Source: Cannabis sativa (taxonomy: Eukaryota > Streptophyta > Magnoliopsida > Rosales > Cannabaceae). From it: 64,000 bases of DNA. The notes under the pieces were generated by a model that made no database searches, was not told where the DNA came from, and saw only the letters and a list, made by a program, of their open reading frames with translations. Below, piece by piece: positions 47,791 to 57,866 of this stretch. Positions within the stretch are counted from its first letter, which is position 1. Every line of letters begins with the position of its first letter. The position numbers and the translations under genes were made by a program. Where the stretch lies: NCBI RefSeq assembly GCF_029168945.1, contig NC_083604.1, forward strand, positions 62,884,211 through 62,948,210, read 5' to 3'.

Positions 47791-49200
47791 CTCCACAATT
47801 TTCTTGTTTTTTGGCTTCGGCACAACTACCCAAGTCTTATTCTTCTGTAGATAATCCATCTCTTCATCCATGGTCTGGAGCCATTTAGACTTGTTTTCAC
47901 ATAAAACTGCCTCTTCATAGCTTCTGGGCTCCTCAATTTCAGTTTGTTGAACTACCACCAGTGCAAATGCTATTATGTCTGCTTCCGCAAACCTAGCAAG
48001 AGGTCAAATCTCTCTCTGGGTTCTATCACAAGCCAACTGATAACCTTCCAGACCTATATGTCCGAACCCTTTCAGCACCTCTGTTTGGTCTTCATTATCT
48101 TGTTCTTCCGACTCCACAACAGCTTCTGGTTGTGCATTGTCTTCTAGTTCCACACTATCTTCTTCCTGTGAACCTTCTTCTAGAAGCTTTATTCTGTACT
48201 CCACTTCTACACTTATAGTGTCTTTGTTTCCTGTTTTTCCTGTAACACATAGAGACACACTATCCTTTCTAGAGGTCAAGTGAGGATATTCTAACTCATT
48301 GAAAACAACATTTTTAGCAATCACAACATTTTTTTTATCCTTTTGGGAAATGTAAATTCTATACCCATTGGTTCCTAAGGCATAACCTAGGGAAGTTCCC
48401 TTCACAAACTTAGGACCCTGCTTGTCAATAGATTGGTGTACATATGCAGTACACCCAAATGTTCTTAGATGCATTAGGTTGAGGGTTCTGTTGTACCACA
48501 TTTCATAAGGTGTCTTAAGGTCTATAACTCTATTTGGGCTCCTGTTAACAAGGTAGGTTGTGGTTGCTAAGGCTTCCCCCAAAATGGTTTTCCTAACCCA
48601 GAACTAAACAGTAAACATCTAATTTTATTCAACAATGTTTGGTTCATCCTTTCAAGAACACGATTTTGCTCCAGGGTCTTCACTACGGTTCTATGCCTAG
48701 TGATTCCAAACTCTTGATACATCTTGTCAAATTCAGAGTTAACAAACTCCAACCCATTATTAGTCTTAAGGTTCTTAATTTTAAGATCAGTTTGGTTTTC
48801 CACCTAGGTTTTCCAATTTCTAAATTGTTCCAAAAACTCATCCTTAGTGGTTAACAAGTAGGTCAAAACACACCGACTGTAATCATCAACTATTGAAAGA
48901 AATTATTTCTTACCGGAGTGAGTAGGCACCTTGTATGGTCTCCAAAGATCAGCATGCACATATTCAAGTATCTTTTTAGTTGTGTGCTTTGTCAGAGTGA
49001 ACTTCAACTTATGTTGTTTTCCTAAAACACAAGCTTCACAAAATGGGAAGGCACAACAATTTTAATTTTTAATTATACCTTGTTTTTGTAGTTCTTTGAG
49101 GCCTTGTTCACTGACATGTCCAAGTCTATGATGGCATAACTTCATATCCGATTCTAGTCCTTTCACTATACTTGCTTCTCCAGCTGGGATAGTTTCTCCT
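47791..49200 (-). pseudogene. Element F: integrase and C-terminal spacer remnant
   Basis: 48567-48803 reads LKIKNLKTNNGLEFVNSEFD, the block of the second catalytic Asp, here changed to Asn (expected LRTDNGLEF), followed by LEQNRVLERMNQTLL with the catalytic Glu. 48004-48582 continues with YLVNRSPNRVIDLKTPYEMW, the usual integrase C-terminal block, and an acidic spacer. The two frames overlap, showing a frame break at about 48570-48582. Upstream (48800-49200) only broken fragments of the integrase zinc-finger side are left. Confidence 0.8.
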
Positions 49201-49208
49201 TGGAGAAC

Positions 49209-49670
49209 TTAAAAACCATTGACATTTTCACCTTTCATCACTACCAGAGAACCTTTGGTGATCCTCAAGCTTCCATGCATGGATTTGTATCTGTATCCTT
49301 TATCCTCAAGTGCACCCAGGAATATGAGGTTTCGTCTAAGGTCTGGGATGTGGCTTAGGTTCGTCAGCACCTTGATTCCGCCATCATATTGTTTGATGGC
49401 CACCTTCCCAATTCTAATGACCCTGCGTGAATGATCATTACCTCCATCAATTGATTTGTAATCAAAAAATGACTCTCGATTTGGACACATGTGATAAGTG
49501 CATCCGAAATCGAGAATCCACTCCAAGTTCCAATGACCCTGCATGAATGATCATTATCCATTAGAAATTTACCTCCATCAATTGATTTGTAATCAAAAAA
49601 TGATTCGATTTGGACACATGTGATAAGTGCATCTGAAATAGAGAATCCACTCCCTGTTCATAGATGACTT
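49209..49670 (-). pseudogene. Element F: protease region with duplicated active site
   Basis: Two tandem copies of the copia protease active-site block are present. One (frame 49209-49544) reads LEWILDFGCTYHMCPNRESFF; the other (about 49600-49660) reads REWILYFRCTYHMCPNR. The expected core is D-S-G-C/A-T/S-HM. The first copy has Ser changed to Phe and the second has DSG changed to YFR, so neither is functional. Landmarks are offset by about 129 bp (TTACCTCCATCAATTG at 49438 and 49568). Confidence 0.8.
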
Positions 49671-50550
49671 CGAGATAGAGAACAGTTCTCCGTCCGAGGA
49701 GCAGTCATTACTATTTTCTGTGATTGTAGCAAAATCCTTCCCGTGATGATGATGTTGGAAGTCCTTCCTATCTCCATTGTGAGATTTCTTGAAGCCTTGT
49801 TGCTCCTTGTACTTCTTCCAGAATCTTTGCAAGTGTCTAGACTTTCCACAGAAGTAACACTTCCTAGTGTCATTCTCTCTAGATTTCGATCTTGAATAAG
49901 AGTGATGGTGTTTACTCTTCAAACTCACTTTCTTGGGTGATCTTTCTCTTGCCAAAATACACTTATTCTTTCTTGGATTCTTTTTCCAACTGTAATTCAA
50001 AATCTTTAGTTTTAAATGCGGCAAGAACATCTTCCAACGCAATAACATCTCTGCCATACTTGATGGCAGCCTTAATTTCTTGATATGTGATTGGAAGTGT
50101 TCTCAACAAGATGATGGCCTAGCTTTCTTCATCAACTTTGTGATTTATGTTAGCCAAACCTACAATAATCTCATTGAATCTATCAATATTCTCATCTAAA
50201 GAAAAGGAAGAAATCATTCTAAAACCGTATAACCTTTCTAGCAAATTAATCTTGCTAGTTATCGATGGTTTTAAGTATAATTCTTCCAATTTATCCCAAA
50301 CTCCTTTTGCCTTCTTCTCTCTAATGAGTTTTCTTCAAACACTCTTTAATTGATACATGACGATCATGTAGTACACCATCTCCTCCATTTCTGCTTTTTT
50401 CTCTAGTTTCTTTTCTGCTAATAACTTCTCATCTCCAAGAACCTTGTAAACTTTTTGGTGTACAAGGATCCCTTTCAGACTTTATCTCCAGAGCACAAAG
50501 TCCCGAGTTCCATCGAACTTCTCCAATTCGAATATCACCATTGATGACAT
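49600..50550 (-). pseudogene. Element F: gag remnant
   Basis: Starts at 50550 (MSSMVIFELEKFDGTRDFVLW) and hits a stop a few codons later; the open continuation reads KGILVHQKVYKVLGDEKLLA. This matches the start of copia gag (EKFDGTN-F-LWK). Nearer the 3' side a zinc knuckle reads CYFCGKSRHLQRFW, with the fourth ligand Cys replaced by Trp. Frame breaks separate the parts. Confidence 0.75.
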
Positions 50551-50622
50551 TCAAGTTTCTTTAAGATCGCAACGGAAAGAATCTTGATTTTACGTTCTTG
50601 ATCGATTACCAAGCTCTGATTT

Positions 50623-50645
50623 GTGAGAAAATTAAGACTAAATAT
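50623..50645 (-). repeat. Element F 5' LTR, inner fragment
   Basis: TGTGAGAAAATTAAGACTAAATA up to the E insertion point; it continues at 60118 on the far side of E. Next to it on the internal side, minus strand, AATCAGAGCTTGG looks like a decayed initiator-Met primer site. Confidence 0.75.
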
Positions 50646-52893
50646 GTAACACCCTAACTATCTTAGGCGTATTACGTGAATTTTTAAACGTACTGTGCAG
50701 CTCGTTGCTAATCAACGAGGTTTAAGGAAAAACGTGATTAATTAAAATTTTGCTTTTTCATTAAACTTATAAACCATTTTACAAAAGTCTCGGGATCCCG
50801 ATTTATAAAATCATTTACAAACGTTTTTACTGTTTAACTATTACATCAAAATAAAAGTCGTCTAACGACAGTTACAAAAAAATCTCAGCCTTGCTGTCCC
50901 GAGGATCGTACGCTCCAGGCCTAACCGCCCCGACATGTACAATCTCATAAGCTCGCTCACGGTCCATCAGCTATAGCCTTGCCTTTACCTACACATGAAC
51001 ATAAACGCGGTAGTCGACAGACTCAGTAAGAAAAGCATAATAATATCATACATAACTAACTGCCGTGTCCAACACGATACTGAGTCCCGCTACTGCCATG
51101 TCCAACATGGTACTGAGCTACTACTGCCATGTCCAACATGGTACTGAGTTTTGAACGTTCAGGGGACGGTACTATTGACAAGTATCCTCCTGATCGGTCG
51201 AACCGGTCATACTCCGGCTGCTGGTCATACTCCAGCCTCTACCGACGGGATAGGTCAATAGCACTGAACCACCAACCAAGTGTCAGCCTGATCGGCCGAA
51301 CCGGTCATACTCTGGCTGCTGGTCATACTCTAGCCTGTACCGACGTGACAGGGTTGGATGGTTCGAAGCCTAAATACATATCTAATGTAATCTAGCAGGC
51401 TTCCTACATGCACGCTAAACATGTAATCTACATATGCATACTGTTATACTAATCTTACCTGGATTCCGATTTCAGGTGTGCCGGTCAACCTGACTGGAAC
51501 TGAAGCTGAGCGGCGGATTACTGGCTCCTAAACCATAAAAATCACAACGCTATAAGTGACACGCTAAATCACTTCCCGGGGACTAAAACTAGGAACTAAA
51601 AGTTTCCCTATCGATAAAAAGCATGGCAATACCCCTAAAAACCCAAAAACGAGGAAAACTAGGGTTCTGAAAAATCCCCCAACCGGTAGACCGGTTGCCC
51701 AACCGGAATTCCGGTTCTGGGAAATTCAGGACCCCCATCCGGAATTCCGGATGCACAACCGGAATTCCGGTTCCTCGCAGGCAGCCAACTAAAAAAATCC
51801 CATAACTCGACCAATTCAACCCCAATTGGTCCCAAACTTTCCAAACCTGTTCTAAACTATCCCTAGAACAAAACCAAAGCCTCAAAATCACCCAGAAAGC
51901 ACGTATACAAAATTCACCATTAAAGACCAAGCTTTGAGTTCAAAAACTCAAACTTGGTTAAATCCACTAACATGCATCCTAGCCTAGTTAATTCTACTTA
52001 ACTAAGCATAATAACACCTCTGAAAACATACAAGAACACCCAGCAATTCACAGAAACAAAATATAACATTTCTTTCCAAAATTCATAACTTTTCACATAA
52101 AACTACAAGCTTGAACAACCTAACTAATATGCTTTCAACACAGCTCAATCAACATCAATAATCATGCTTTGAATCACACAAATTAACCACAAAAACACAG
52201 CAGCAAAATCAACTAAAAACTCATGCATGCATCATCATTTTTCATCATATTTTTCAAGAAATTAAAGAAGGAGAGACATGAACCAACCTAGCTTGCAATG
52301 GACCTTAAAAGATGATGAATAACCAGCCAAAATCAAAGGAAAAACGCCCCCTCCTTGCTGCTCAAAGCTTGGCCGAAAGAGAGAGAGAGAGCTTGAGTGT
52401 GTGATTTTTGGAAATGAATTTCTAATTTTGACTAAGTGTTCAAGTGAAGGAGAAAATGGATTTTAATGCATATAACACTTTATTTCAGCCACAATTATTA
52501 TTTAAAAATAAACATTTAATCCATTTATTAAATCACATAAGACAAAACACTAATGGGGCAAAAAGACCATTTTGCCCCTTCACCATAAAATCACATAAAT
52601 CATACTAAAGGGGTATTTTTGGGACATTCTAAATTCCCGGCCATTCCCGACATTCCCAATGTCTAAAACCCGTCCCCAAATACTAACATACTAAGTTGTG
52701 ATTTCTACTGAGCCAAACGCCGAGTTCCAAAATACCGGACACCGGAAATGCGAAACATAAAAACTACTGATGACATAATCATGCATATCTGAATTCCATA
52801 AATAACAGTAATAAATTATTTAAATAGCTATAAATAATTTCATAATTAACATAAACAACTGCTAATTTCCAAATTAACTAAGCGGGCTTTACA
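50646..52893 (-). repeat. Element E 3' LTR
   Basis: 2248 bp. It contains a duplicated GCCATGTCCAACATGGT block and a duplicated GGTCGAACCGGTCATACTC block (51060-51350), where most differences from the other LTR are concentrated, and a cluster of palindromes at 51681-51772. Confidence 0.95.
51681..51772. promoter_or_regulatory. Cluster of four palindromes with GGAATTCC or ACCGGT cores in the E LTR
   Basis: In 92 bp: AACCGGTAGACCGGTT (51681-51696, interrupted), AACCGGAATTCCGGTT (51701-51716, perfect), CATCCGGAATTCCGGATG (51736-51753, perfect) and AACCGGAATTCCGGTT again (51757-51772, perfect). They recur in the other LTR at about 58905-58996. They may be protein-binding sites in U3, but the function is inferred only from symmetry and repetition. 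Confidence 0.6.
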
Positions 52894-52908
52894 ACTATTC
52901 CCCCCTTA
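52894..52908 (-). other. Polypurine tract of element E
   Basis: Minus strand TTAAGGGGGGAATAGT immediately before the 3' LTR at 52893, the standard plus-strand primer position. Confidence 0.85.
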
Positions 52909-53122
52909 AAAGGATTTCGTCCCCGAAATCTAACCTGAATAACTCTGGAAATTGAGCTCTCATATCTGACTCTAGCTCCCAGGTGGCTTCCTCCACCTTG
53001 CTGTTTCTCCAGAGAACCTTGACCAATGCTATGGTCTTATTCCGAAGGACTTTATCCTTTCTATCCAGGATCTGCACTGGCTGTTCCTCATACGACATGT
53101 CCGTGAAGCCGAAGACTCTCAT
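52895..53122 (-). pseudogene. Chromodomain / integrase C-terminus of element E
   Basis: Reads YEEQPVQILDRKDKVLRNKT, then IALVKVLWRN and EEATWELESDMRAQFPELF. This is the chromodomain-like tail of Tekay/Del-type integrases (VKVLW...EEATWE-E). Such domains are thought to steer integration toward particular chromatin. It is out of frame with the integrase core (overlap at 53088-53122), so a small indel separates them. It ends just before the polypurine tract, as expected for the pol C-terminus. Confidence 0.85.
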
Positions 53123-54393
53123 AACCGAGTATATGAGAGGGGTACGAAACGTATTTTCTCAACATTGAGACATGGAATACGTTGTGCACTGCTGATAAGG
53201 CTGGAGGCAATGCTAACCGATATGCCACTTGACCTATCTTCTCGAGAATCTCGAAAGGTCCTGTAAACCTAGGGCATAACTTGCCTCTTTTCCCGAAACG
53301 TTTAATCCCCTTCATCGGAGATACTCGCAAAAACACATGGTCCCCTACTCGGAACTCAACATCTCTACGTTTCGGATCTGCGTAACTCTTCTGTCTGCTC
53401 TGTGAGGCAAGCATTCTAGCTTTTATTTTCTCTATTGCCTCATTGGTCCGCTGAACTGACTCCGGACCTAGGTATTTCCTCTCCCCTGTCTCATCCCAGT
53501 GGATAGGGGATCTACACTTTCTACCGTACAACAGTTCATAGGGTGCCATCCCTATCGTACTCTGATAACTGTTGTTGTACGAAAATTCTATCAACGGCAG
53601 ATATTTACTCCATGAACCCTCAAAGTCCATAACACAGGCTCTCAACATATCCTCCAATATCTGAATTGTCCTTTCGGACTGACCATCTGTCTGAGGATGG
53701 AATGCTGTACTGAATTTCAGCTTCGTACCCATTGCCCGTTGCAAACTTTGCCAAAATTTGGAGGTGAATTTCGGATCCCTGTCCGAAACTATAGACTTCG
53801 GTACCCCATGAAGTCTCACTATCTCCCTGACATATAACTCTGCCAACTGATCCACTGTAAATGTTGTTCGACCGGAGAAAATGAGCAGATTTCGTAAATC
53901 GGTCCACCACTACCCAGATGGAATCATGCAAACCCGTGGTCCTAGGTAACCCGACCACAAAATCCATCGTAATATCCTCCCATTTCCATTCTGGTAGGGT
54001 TAGAGGCTGCAACAACCCTGCTGGTCTCTGATGTTCAGCTTTGATCTGCTGACACGTGAGGCATCTCGATACGAATTCTACTAAATTCTTCTTCATACCG
54101 CTCCACCAGAAGTACGGTTTCAAATCTTGGTACATCTTGGTGGTGCCGGGATGCAGAGAATATGGAGTAGAATGAGCCTCCTCAAAGATCTCGTTTCTCA
54201 ATTCCACACTGTTCGGAACACAAACCCTGGCTTTATACAAAAGCATCCCACTATCTGACACTGAAAAGTCTTTGGCTTGACCAGCCAATACCTCATCTCG
54301 GATTTTCACTAACTCCGGATCTGTCATCTGAGCGACTTTTATTCTTTCTAATAGATCAGATTGCAGCGTCAAGTTGTGAAGCTGACCTACCAC
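53088..54393 (-). pseudogene. Integrase of element E (frame-broken)
   Basis: 54393-53860 gives the H2C2 zinc finger (HSTPYSLHPG...CLTCQ), the LLQPLTLPEWKWEDITMDFV block with the first catalytic Asp, and VDRFTKSAHF. A one-base loss near 53865 shifts the frame. 53855-53088 continues with LHGVPKSIVSDRDPKFTSKF (second Asp), FHPQTDGQSERT (Glu) and the GPFEILEKIG block. The catalytic D-D-E residues are all present, so only the frame is broken. Confidence 0.88.
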
Positions 54394-56262
54394 AAACTCG
54401 ATCTTTGGATCTAACCATATCCTCTGCTAGCTGAGATGAGATCTGAACCATGCTAGCTACTTGCCCGGGACCCTTTCTGCTCAGGGCATCGGCCACTACA
54501 TTGGCTTTTCCGGGATGATAGAGGATCTCACAATCATAATCCTTCACTAATTCCAACCAACGCCTTTGTCTCATGTTCAAATCTTTCTGAGTAAAGAAAT
54601 ACTTGAGACTTTTATGGTCGGTATAGATCTCGCACTTCTCCCCATAAAGGTAATGCCGCCAAATCTTCAGTGCAAAAACCACTGCGGCCAATTCTAAATC
54701 ATGAGTCGGGTATCGCTGTTCATAATCCTTTAACTGACGGGAGGCATAAGCGATAACCCGATCGGCTTGCATCAATACGCACCCCAAACCCTGTTTGGAT
54801 GCGTCACGATGAACTACGAACTTCTCCTTGTCCGAAGGCAAAGCTAGTACCGGAGCAGTAATCAATCTCTGCTTCAGCTCCTGAAAACTAGCTTCGCATT
54901 TATCTGACCAGATAAATCGCTGATTCTTCTTTGTAAGCTCGGTTAGGGGCATTGAAATTTTGGAGAACCCCTCCACGAACCTACGGTAGTACCCAGCTAA
55001 TCCCAAGAAGCTTCTGATCTCTGTCACTGTCTTCGGTCTCGGCCAATCCCTGACGGATTCAATCTTCCCGGGATCCACCTTGATCCCATCTTTACTCACA
55101 ATGTGCCCTAGGAAGGACACCTGAGACAACCAGAACTCACATTTCTTGAACTTGGCGTAGAGTTTATGTTCTCGAAGTCGTTGCAGTACCATCTGAAGAT
55201 GTAACTCATGCTCCTCTTCTGATTGAGAGTACACGAGGATGTCGTCGATAAACACAATCACACAGATATCGAGGAAATCCTTGAATACTCTATTCATCGA
55301 GTGTCCATGAATGCCGCAGGAGCATTGGTTAGTCCGAATGACATAACCAGAAACTCGTAGTGTCCATACCTAGTGCGGAAAGCCGTCTTTGGAATGTCCT
55401 CCTCTCGGATTCTCAATTGATGATAACCCGAACGGAGATCAATCTTAGAAAAGACCGTCTTCCCCTGAAGCTGATCGAACAAGTCATCGATCCTAGGTAA
55501 TGGATATTTATTCTTCACCGTCAGCTTGTTCAACTCTCTGTAGTCGATGCACATCCTCATAGATCCATCCTTCTTCTTCACGAACAAAACCGGGGCTCCC
55601 CAAGGTGACACACTGGGCCGAATGAACCCTATGTCAAGCAACCCTTGGAGCTGAATCTTTAATTCCTTAAGTTCAGCTGGAGCCATCCTATACGGGGCTT
55701 TGGAAACCGGATCCACCCCTGGTGCCAAGTCAATCACGAAGTCAATCTCCCGCTGAGGTGGTAACCCTGGAAGTTCTTCGGGAAAAACGTCCAAAAATTC
55801 CCGAACCACTCTGATGTCCTCTGGCCGAATGGTATCTGGCCGAGTGGTGTCCACCACCACGGCCAGAAACCCTAAGCACCCACCGTGCAATAATTCTCTC
55901 GCTGACATAGCCGAGATCACCGGGATCCGAGATCCCTGAACCGAACCTACAAACACGAACGGTTCTTCACTTTCCGGTTGGAAGATCACCATCTTCCTCT
56001 TTACTGATCCAATGCTCGCCGAATATTTAGATAGGAAATCCATTCCTAAAATAATATCGAATTCGACTAAGCTCATCTCTATCGGATCGCCGCTTAACTC
56101 TCTACCATCTATCCCGATCGGCATAGACCTAATCCACCTATTGGAGATAACCAATTCTCCGCGGTGTAACGGGGTTCCAAACCCCGATTCATATCTATCA
56201 AAGGGTCTACCCAACTTACTAAAGACTCGGCCGCCACATAAGAATGTGTAGCCCCGAATCAA
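54356..56262 (-). pseudogene. Protease-RT-RNase H of element E (frame-broken)
   Basis: The frame 56262-55294 holds the protease C-terminal half ([18 protein letters not shown]), the linker and the RT start ([33 protein letters not shown]). A two-base insertion near 55295 shifts to the frame 55297-54356 with the intact RT active site FIDD (about 55240-55251), [17 protein letters not shown], and RNase H ([34 protein letters not shown]). The protease DSG is in the preceding gag frame (SLFDSG), separated by a one-base shift near 56255. Confidence 0.9.
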
Positions 56263-57583
56263 ACAAAGATCGAATAAAGCGAGTTGTTAATAAAAAGCCG
56301 ACCCGTAACAACCGATGGGCCGGCATCCGCATCGGCTGCGTGATAGCGAACACCACCGGCCGGAGTGGGTATCGCTGGAGCTCTCGGTGCCTCCGGCCGA
56401 GCCGGGGACATTCCCTCTTGAAGTGTCCGGGCATGCCACAATGAAAGCATCCCTGCCCCTTGCACTCACCCCGATGATGCCTCTTGCGCCTAGGGCACTC
56501 GGGATAGGAGAATCGGGTCTCATTACCACCGGGACGACTCCCTCTGTTCTGGTTCCCCCGGAACCTCTTGTTCTGACTCGAGCCGCCGGAAGCAGTGGGT
56601 GCCCTCTTCCTCTGATCAATGGCCGAACCACTACTCCCCCTGCTAAAGCCTGATGCAGGAGGGGTAGGAGCCCCGCCACCAACCGGAGTACTGACTGAAT
56701 CTGACATGCACCCCACTGCGCCCTCAGCTCGCAGTGCCTTCTCCACCATCTGAGCATAGGTGGTGCTGTCGTCGGTGGTAATCATCAGGTCATGCCTGAT
56801 CTTGGGATTCAACCCGTCCAGATACTTCTCCTTCTGCGCCGAAGTCGGTCGGCACAATTCCCGAGGCTAACCTCGCCAACCGATCAAACTGAGTAGTATA
56901 CTCAGTGACGCTCATGTTCTCCCGCTGGGTCAGGTGAACGAACTCTTTCCTCTTGGCGCTTCTGACCGCCTCATTATAGTATTTCGCGTTGAAGAGTTCC
57001 TGAAACCTTTCCCAGGTCATGGTGGTGACATCGTGAATCTGAGACACCATGTCCCACCATACCAGGGCGTCCTCCTGGAACTGAAATGTGGCGCACACCA
57101 CTCTGTCATTACCGGTGACACCCATGAAATTCAGAATTCTGGTAATCACCGTCAGCCACTGCTCGGCTTTCGATACATCTGGACCTCCCAGGAATACCGG
57201 AGGTGCTTGCTTCCGGAACCGCTCATACAATGGTTCCAATCTATGGGCCGCCACCACTATCTCGGCACGGGCGGCGGGCAGGTGCCAGCGGTACAAGGCA
57301 CCGGAACCGGGCAGGGAGCACCCTGCTGTCTCAACCTCTGAATCTCGAGGTCTTGCTCTTCGATCCGGGCTTGCATCTCCGCAAACCGTAACTCCCAGTT
57401 CGGGGCTCCCTGATCGGCTGGGGGAGCCTGGGCAGCCTGTGGCGGGTTTTCATCACCCCGGCCACGAGCCCTGCCTCGGGGACCTCTGCCTCGGCCCCTA
57501 GCAGGTGGGGGAAACTGAGCTCCCTGTCCCTGATTCGACCCCACGGAGTTGCCCTGACTCCTGGTAGTCCGCCTGGCGTCCAT
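56219..57583 (-). pseudogene. gag of element E (frame-broken)
   Basis: The start codon at 57583 (MDARRTTRSQGNSVG) is chosen because it follows the primer site at the same distance as in D and opens the basic, Gly/Arg-rich N-terminus ([15 protein letters not shown]). Then come a coiled-coil-like [15 protein letters not shown], the gag core ([40 protein letters not shown]) and the zinc knuckle CFHCGMPGHFKREC with all four ligands intact. Small indels near 57280 and 56845 split the frame into three. Total length is about 450 codons if read through. Confidence 0.9.
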
Positions 57584-57851
57584 CTAGTTAGAACCGCCTG
57601 CGAAACCAAGAGTTGGCATATCAGGTCGTATTCAAGGCGAGCTTACTAATGCCGCTTAATTTGGAAATTAGAAATGAAACATGCGCATATTCTACTATCA
57701 GGCTACTAACATGCTTCCTAACAGGCTTTTCTTTTTTTATAACTGAATAAAATAAACTACTAAAGCAATAAAGGCTTACTGAACCGTGAACCGAGCTAAC
57801 TGCTGATGATGATTGTACATGTCGTGACGATCTTCGGAAGACAACCTGGCG

Positions 57852-57863
57852 GCTCTGATACCA
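57852..57863 (-). other. Primer-binding site of element E
   Basis: Minus-strand TGGTATCAGAGC, initiator-Met type, three bases from the LTR edge at 57867. Confidence 0.92.
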
Positions 57864-57866
57864 AAT

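Noticed and set aside
51129..51395. Repeat-containing plus-strand frame in both E LTRs (51129-51395 and 58286-58618) as a small repeat protein
   Set aside because: It is a translation of the duplicated LTR block. The two copies differ in length and reading because of indels, which argues against selection.
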